In this document: positions 17,294 through 20,651 of the stretch, one piece after another
How the letters are laid out: each line of letters begins with the position of its first letter
Numbering within the stretch: the first letter of the stretch is position 1
Assembly (NCBI RefSeq): GCF_030515985.1
Contig: NZ_CP100376.1
Location: 1,368,761 to 1,389,411, forward strand
Length of the DNA stretch: 20,651 bases
Direction of reading: 5' to 3'
From: Corynebacterium accolens
GTDB lineage: Bacteria; Actinomycetota; Actinomycetes; Mycobacteriales; Mycobacteriaceae
The notes under the pieces: generated by a model
What the model was told of the DNA's origin: nothing
The model's input: the letters and a program-made list of their open reading frames with translations, nothing else
Databases searched by the model: none
Made by a program: the position numbers and the translations under genes

Positions 17294-17704
17294 ATGTTCA
17301 ACCTCTTCCGCCGCAATAAGTCCCGATCGCCACTGCGACCGCCCCGCGGTCCGGGAGAAACTATCCGCCCAGAAGACGAACAAGAACTCAAAATGTGGGC
17401 CGCCGATAAGGCTTTTATTGAGGCATTTATCGAGCCAGAGACCGTGGTCAATGAAATGTCCGTGGTCGTTGTGGATGAAAAGGGTGAGTTTATTCGCCGA
17501 CGCATCGGCGGGCCGAAGGGGATTGACGCGGTAGGAAAACTATTGCAGTGCGACGTTTTTGATGTCGAAGAAACCGGGTACCCCCAACGCATGCGCGAGC
17601 GCATGGAACGCCAACGTATCTTGCGTAAAAGGGAAGAACAGCGCCTTCGCCGCGCGCGCTTTGAGCGCGGCGAAAACCCTGATTCGGGGCAGGACTTAAG
17701 TTAA
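17294..17704 (+). CDS. Conserved-looking hypothetical protein, 136 aa
   Basis: Soluble protein of 136 residues, function not recognised. It has a basic N-terminus (MFNLFRRNKSRSPLRPPRGPG), a compact acidic/hydrophobic middle (AADKAFIEAFIEPETVVNEMSVVVVDEKGEFIRRRIGG) that looks like an alpha/beta fold, and a very basic C-terminal helix (RMRERMERQRILRKREE, then QRLRRARFERG). The basic ends suggest nucleic-acid or ribosome contact, but that is only inference. ATG 17294 lies 8 nt after TAAACT. It is divergent from the E2 gene and convergent with pncA (5 bp between stops). I recall a small unnamed gene in the same place in C. glutamicum, which supports it being real. Confidence 0.8.
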   Translation: MFNLFRRNKSRSPLRPPRGPGETIRPEDEQELKMWAADKAFIEAFIEPETVVNEMSVVVVDEKGEFIRRRIGGPKGIDAVGKLLQCDVFDVEETGYPQRMRERMERQRILRKREEQRLRRARFERGENPDSGQDLS

Positions 17705-17709
17705 TCGGC

Positions 17710-18246
17710 CTAGACGATGGTGGCGCCGGCCTTTTCTAACTTAGCCAAGGCGGCATCCCCGCGGTCCGGATCAACGGGAGAGCAATACTCGCTTAAGACG
17801 CGGACGGAAAAGCCTTCCTTTAAAGCATCCGCCGCGGTTGCCTGCACGCAGTGATCCGTGGCAATGCCGACGATATCTACTGCGTCGATATCGTGCTCGC
17901 GCAGCCACTCCGCCAGCAAAACGCCGTGTGCCGCGCCCTCGAATCCGGAATACGCGGCGGTGTATTCGCCCTTTCGGAAATATGCTTGCGCAGGACCGAT
18001 CGTCTCGTGCATCTGCGCCCCATAGGAATCGGCGACGCAGTGCACCGGCCAAGAATCGATAAAATCCGGGTCCTTAGCAAAGTGGGAACCCGGATCGATG
18101 TGCCAGTCCTGCGTGGCAACGACGGTGTCATACTCGGTCTGCAAAGAAGAGATCTTCTCTGCAACCTCGTTGCCGCGATCGGTGCCAAGCGCGCCGCCTG
18201 GGCAAAAATCGTGTTGGACATCAACGATGATTAAAGCAGTGTTCAT
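17710..18246 (-). CDS. pncA: Nicotinamidase / pyrazinamidase
   Basis: Hydrolyses nicotinamide to nicotinate and ammonia for NAD salvage in the cytoplasm. Members of this family also convert pyrazinamide. The product has 178 residues (mycobacterial PncA about 186). The catalytic triad is visible: Asp9 in IIVDVQHDF, Lys92 in FRKGEY and Cys133 in ATDHCVQATA. Metal ligands are Asp47, His49, His55 and His69 in QDWHIDPGSHF and WPVHC, with the same spacing as M. tuberculosis Asp49, His51, His57 and His71. ATG 18246 lies 9 nt after TAAAAT. The gene is 38 bp downstream of pepA on the same strand and may also be read from it. Confidence 0.95.
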   Translation of the reverse strand: MNTALIIVDVQHDFCPGGALGTDRGNEVAEKISSLQTEYDTVVATQDWHIDPGSHFAKDPDFIDSWPVHCVADSYGAQMHETIGPAQAYFRKGEYTAAYSGFEGAAHGVLLAEWLREHDIDAVDIVGIATDHCVQATAADALKEGFSVRVLSEYCSPVDPDRGDAALAKLEKAGATIV

Positions 18247-18255
18247 AACTCCGCC

Positions 18256-18261
18256 ATTTTA
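18256..18261 (-). promoter_or_regulatory. Candidate -10 of pncA (near-leaderless)
   Basis: TAAAAT on the minus strand, 9 nt before the ATG at 18246, so the leader would be 0-3 nt. The GGAG in this gap is only 2 nt from the ATG, too close for normal use. Confidence 0.4.
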
Positions 18262-18284
18262 TGCTCAGGCGGCTGCGCGGGGTA

Positions 18285-19781
18285 TTACTTTGATTCAGCA
18301 ATCTCGCGCAGGGCAGCAATGACGGTGCGGGTGGGAACGCCCGTACCCATCTTTGGCGTATAGCCATAAGCGCCGGTGGTATTGAAGGAAGGCCCAGCGA
18401 CATCGATATGTGCCCATTCGATGCCCTCGCCCACGAACTGCTTTAAGTAGGTGCCGGCGTATTCCATGCCTCCCTCGCGCTTGGCGTTGATATTGCGGAT
18501 ATCGGCGCTGGCGGATTTCACGGATTCTTCGTGCTCTTCCAATAGCGGCATGGCCCAGGCATTTTCGCCGACCTCGCGGCCGATGCCCGCCATCCGGTCG
18601 CGGAAGTCTTCTGAACCCATGACGCCGGCGGTGCGCTCGCCTAGGGCGACCATCTGGGCGCCGGTTAGCGTGGCGGTTTCGATGAGGAAGTCGGGCTTAT
18701 CCTCGCTGGCGCGCGCGATGGCATCGGCAAGCACGAGGCGGCCCTCCGCATCGGTATTGAGAACCTCAGAGGTGATGCCGCCGTAGTGGGTGATGACATC
18801 GCCCGGGCGGGTGGCGTTATCGCCCGGCATGTTTTCTGCCAGCGGCAGGGTAGCGGTGATCTTCACCGGCAGGTTGAGCTTGGCCGCAGCGATGATGGAG
18901 GCGGCCATGGCGGCGGAACCGCCCATATCGGAAATCATGTCCCACATGCCAGAACCCGGCTTCAAGGAAATGCCGCCGGTATCGAAGGTAATGCCCTTGC
19001 CCACGAGCGCCACGTGCTTCTTCGCTTTCTTCGGGTTCCAGCTCAGGCGCACCAGGCGCGGCGGGCGAGCGGAACCGCGGCCAACGGCGGTAATGCCGCC
19101 AAAGCCCTGCTTCTGCAGCGCCTTTTCATCCAGGATTTCTACCTCGAGGCCAACCTCTTTAGCCTGGTCGGAGAGGAAGTCTGCATAAGACTCTGGGTAC
19201 AGCAGGTTGGACGGGGTATTGACCAGATCGCGGGCAATCACCACGGACTCCGCTGTGATCTTGGCCGCCTCGAACTCCTCGCGGGCGGACTTTTCTGCCA
19301 CCACGGTAAAGGCGGCGGGCTGCTCGGAATCCTTGCCGGACTTAGAACGAAGCCCCTTGAACTTGTAGCCGCCCAAGGTAAGGCCCTCTACCGTGGGTGC
19401 GATGCCAAAATCGCCCAAGGAGGTGGCCACCTTTTCCAGCTTGGAAATCGAACGTGCGGCGCTGCCGGCGGCGCGGCGCAAGGTTTCTGCATCGAGGTCC
19501 TCGGCATCGCCTAGGCCGACGGCGATGATGGAATCGACCTCTGCCTTCTCAGGCGCCGGGATGCGGGTGACCTCATTGGCCTTACCGGTTGCCCCCACGG
19601 CAATGAAGGACTCGTATGCTTCGCGCAGCGCGGCCGGCTTGAGCAGCGAAGTCCCTGGAAGTTCAATGTTGTCTTCACCTTCGAATGCCGCGATGAGTAG
19701 CGCCTGGGCATTCTTCGGGGCCTTCTTTTCTAGCTTAAGTTCCGGAAACGCCCCACGTGCGGGTCCATCGTGCTGAGACAT
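18285..19781 (-). CDS. pepA: Leucyl aminopeptidase, M17 family
   Basis: Two-metal aminopeptidase that removes N-terminal residues from peptides in the cytoplasm, usually a hexamer. The 498 residues match the family. Metal and catalytic residues line up with E. coli PepA at a constant offset of 8: Lys262, Asp267 and Lys274 in GKGITFDTGGISLK, Asp285, then Asp344, Glu346 and Arg348 in the signature NTDAEGRL. The N-terminal regulatory domain (about 1-160) is diverse, as usual. ATG 19781 has a strong AAGGAGG upstream, so this gene is not leaderless. A TATCAT at 19823-19828 (minus) is a likely -10. Divergent from ilvE, followed by pncA. Confidence 0.97.
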   Translation of the reverse strand: MSQHDGPARGAFPELKLEKKAPKNAQALLIAAFEGEDNIELPGTSLLKPAALREAYESFIAVGATGKANEVTRIPAPEKAEVDSIIAVGLGDAEDLDAETLRRAAGSAARSISKLEKVATSLGDFGIAPTVEGLTLGGYKFKGLRSKSGKDSEQPAAFTVVAEKSAREEFEAAKITAESVVIARDLVNTPSNLLYPESYADFLSDQAKEVGLEVEILDEKALQKQGFGGITAVGRGSARPPRLVRLSWNPKKAKKHVALVGKGITFDTGGISLKPGSGMWDMISDMGGSAAMAASIIAAAKLNLPVKITATLPLAENMPGDNATRPGDVITHYGGITSEVLNTDAEGRLVLADAIARASEDKPDFLIETATLTGAQMVALGERTAGVMGSEDFRDRMAGIGREVGENAWAMPLLEEHEESVKSASADIRNINAKREGGMEYAGTYLKQFVGEGIEWAHIDVAGPSFNTTGAYGYTPKMGTGVPTRTVIAALREIAESK

Positions 19782-19797
19782 AAAATCCTCCTTTTTA

Positions 19798-19809
19798 ATT
19801 GGTACTAAT
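19798..19809. promoter_or_regulatory. Imperfect palindrome between pepA and ilvE
   Basis: ATTGGTACTAAT is symmetric at 10 of 12 positions and lies just downstream of the probable pepA transcription start. Possible operator, but short AT-rich symmetry can be chance. Confidence 0.2.
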
Positions 19810-19822
19810 GAAACTTCTGCCC

Positions 19823-19828
19823 ATGATA
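19823..19828 (-). promoter_or_regulatory. Candidate pepA -10 element
   Basis: TATCAT on the minus strand, about 40 nt before the pepA ATG. It would give a leader of about 35 nt carrying AAGGAGG. No clear -35. Confidence 0.4.
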
Positions 19829-19880
19829 CCGCGCTAAAGTGAACATATTCCTACCCAGCTATAGATAAAAGGAGTAGATT

Positions 19881-20651
19881 GTGGTCATGCTTGATTACAC
19901 GATTACCCGTACGAATCAACCAACGGCGGCAGCAGATTTAGATAAAATCCTGGCCAATCCCGGCTTTGGCCAGCACTTTACGGACCACATGGTTACCATT
20001 GATTGGTCCACGGACAAGGGCTGGCACGACGCGCAAGTCCGCCCCTACGGCCCACTCACGATGGACCCGGCGAGCAACGTCTTCCACTACGGCCAGGCCG
20101 TATTCGAGGGCATTAAGGCCTACCGCCAGCCCGATGACTCCATCGTGACCTTCCGCCCCGATCAAAACGCGCAACGCTTTATTAATTCGGCGCAGCGCTT
20201 GGCGATGCCCGAGCTACCGCAAGAAGAGTTCATCGAGGCGCTGCGCCAGCTGGTGGACATCGATAAGAGCTGGGTTCCAGAGGCCGGCGGGGAAGCATCG
20301 CTCTACCTGCGCCCCTTTATGATTTCTACCGAGGTATCACTAGGAGTTCACCCGGCTAATGCGTATCGTTTCATTCTCTTGGCCTCGCCCGCCGGTGCGT
20401 ATTTCAGTGGCGGCATTAAGCCTGTTTCGGTGTGGCTGTCTACCGACTATGTCCGCTCCGCGCCGGGCGGAACCGGTGCCGCGAAATTCGCTGGCAATTA
20501 CGCCGGCTCTTTATTGGCGCAGGCCCAGGCCGAAGAAAAGGGCTGTGACCAAGTGGTCTGGCTGGATGCCATCGAACGCCGCTACATCGAAGAGATGGGC
20601 GGGATGAACCTCATGTTCGTCTACGGCACCGGCGACGACGCCGAGATCGTT
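19881..20651 (+). CDS. ilvE: Branched-chain amino-acid aminotransferase, 3' end outside window
   Basis: PLP enzyme for the last step of valine, leucine and isoleucine synthesis (and the first of their breakdown). 257 codons are present of about 367, so the C-terminal third is missing. Family signatures are [16 protein letters not shown] (67-82), [12 protein letters not shown] (140-151) and the PLP lysine Lys202 in [13 protein letters not shown], then [10 protein letters not shown] and the glutamate in IEEMGGMNL. The start is GTG 19881, with AAAAGGAG ending 6 nt upstream. ATG 19887, two codons later, is possible but has 12-nt spacing. A TATAGAT (19860-19866) could be the -10. It diverges from pepA, as in C. 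glutamicum. Confidence 0.96.
   Translation, partial: MVMLDYTITRTNQPTAAADLDKILANPGFGQHFTDHMVTIDWSTDKGWHDAQVRPYGPLTMDPASNVFHYGQAVFEGIKAYRQPDDSIVTFRPDQNAQRFINSAQRLAMPELPQEEFIEALRQLVDIDKSWVPEAGGEASLYLRPFMISTEVSLGVHPANAYRFILLASPAGAYFSGGIKPVSVWLSTDYVRSAPGGTGAAKFAGNYAGSLLAQAQAEEKGCDQVVWLDAIERRYIEEMGGMNLMFVYGTGDDAEIV

Noticed and set aside
18251..18271. CCGCC...GGCGG hairpin between pepA and pncA as a terminator
   Set aside because: Only a 5-bp stem, no U-tract after it, and it encloses the probable pncA -10 element.

Overview
The window reads as chromosomal DNA of a Corynebacterium (moderately high GC actinobacterium). The evidence is protein similarity from memory (ThrC, GlnA, LipA, IlvE and a two-lipoyl-domain E2 all look corynebacterial), many starts placed 6-9 nt after a TAnnnT hexamer (leaderless style), and gene order. 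The order ilvE, pepA, E2, lipB, lipA, DUF4191, RDD, glnA, thrC resembles the C. glutamicum region, and lipB-lipA-DUF4191-RDD-glnA also matches Mycobacterium (Rv2217-Rv2220). The clear departure is a complete gcvPTH glycine-cleavage operon between the E2 gene and lipB. As I recall, C. glutamicum lacks it. Species cannot be fixed by eye.

Layout. 1-969 (-): 5' part of an MFS transporter. It diverges across 38 bp from thrC (1008-2450, +). thrC is followed by a tightly packed 48-residue ORF and a secreted S1-family serine protease lipoprotein, then a NUDIX hydrolase. The NUDIX gene converges on an unknown 124-residue protein and a TDT-family membrane transporter (both -), with the two stop codons sharing one CTAG. 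5580-7013 (-) is glnA with a strong terminator. It diverges from an RDD membrane protein (+), which meets a DUF4191 membrane protein (-) at a long-stem terminator. Upstream of DUF4191 on the minus strand come lipA, lipB, gcvH, gcvT, gcvP and the dihydrolipoamide acyltransferase E2 gene (sucB/aceF). A 136-residue unknown ORF (+) converges on pncA (-). pepA (-) diverges from ilvE (+), which is cut by the window end.

How the genes fit together. The middle (8.6-17.2 kb) is a lipoyl-cofactor neighbourhood. LipB transfers octanoyl from ACP to lipoyl domains and LipA inserts the sulfurs. The two classes of acceptor, GcvH and the E2, are encoded beside them, with the decarboxylase (GcvP) and aminomethyltransferase (GcvT) that use lipoyl-GcvH. 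The flanks carry amino-acid and nitrogen metabolism (thrC, glnA, ilvE), peptide turnover (pepA) and NAD salvage (pncA).

I see no rRNA, tRNA, CRISPR array, insertion sequence, phage or obvious anomalous island. The region looks like core genome. The most interesting signals are regulatory and architectural: a dense set of probable leaderless promoters (including a divergent pair in 38 bp), the gcvPTH placement, a near-exact internal repeat in the E2, and a palindrome between the E2 gene and its divergent neighbour. I found nothing I would call a new defence or mobile system.
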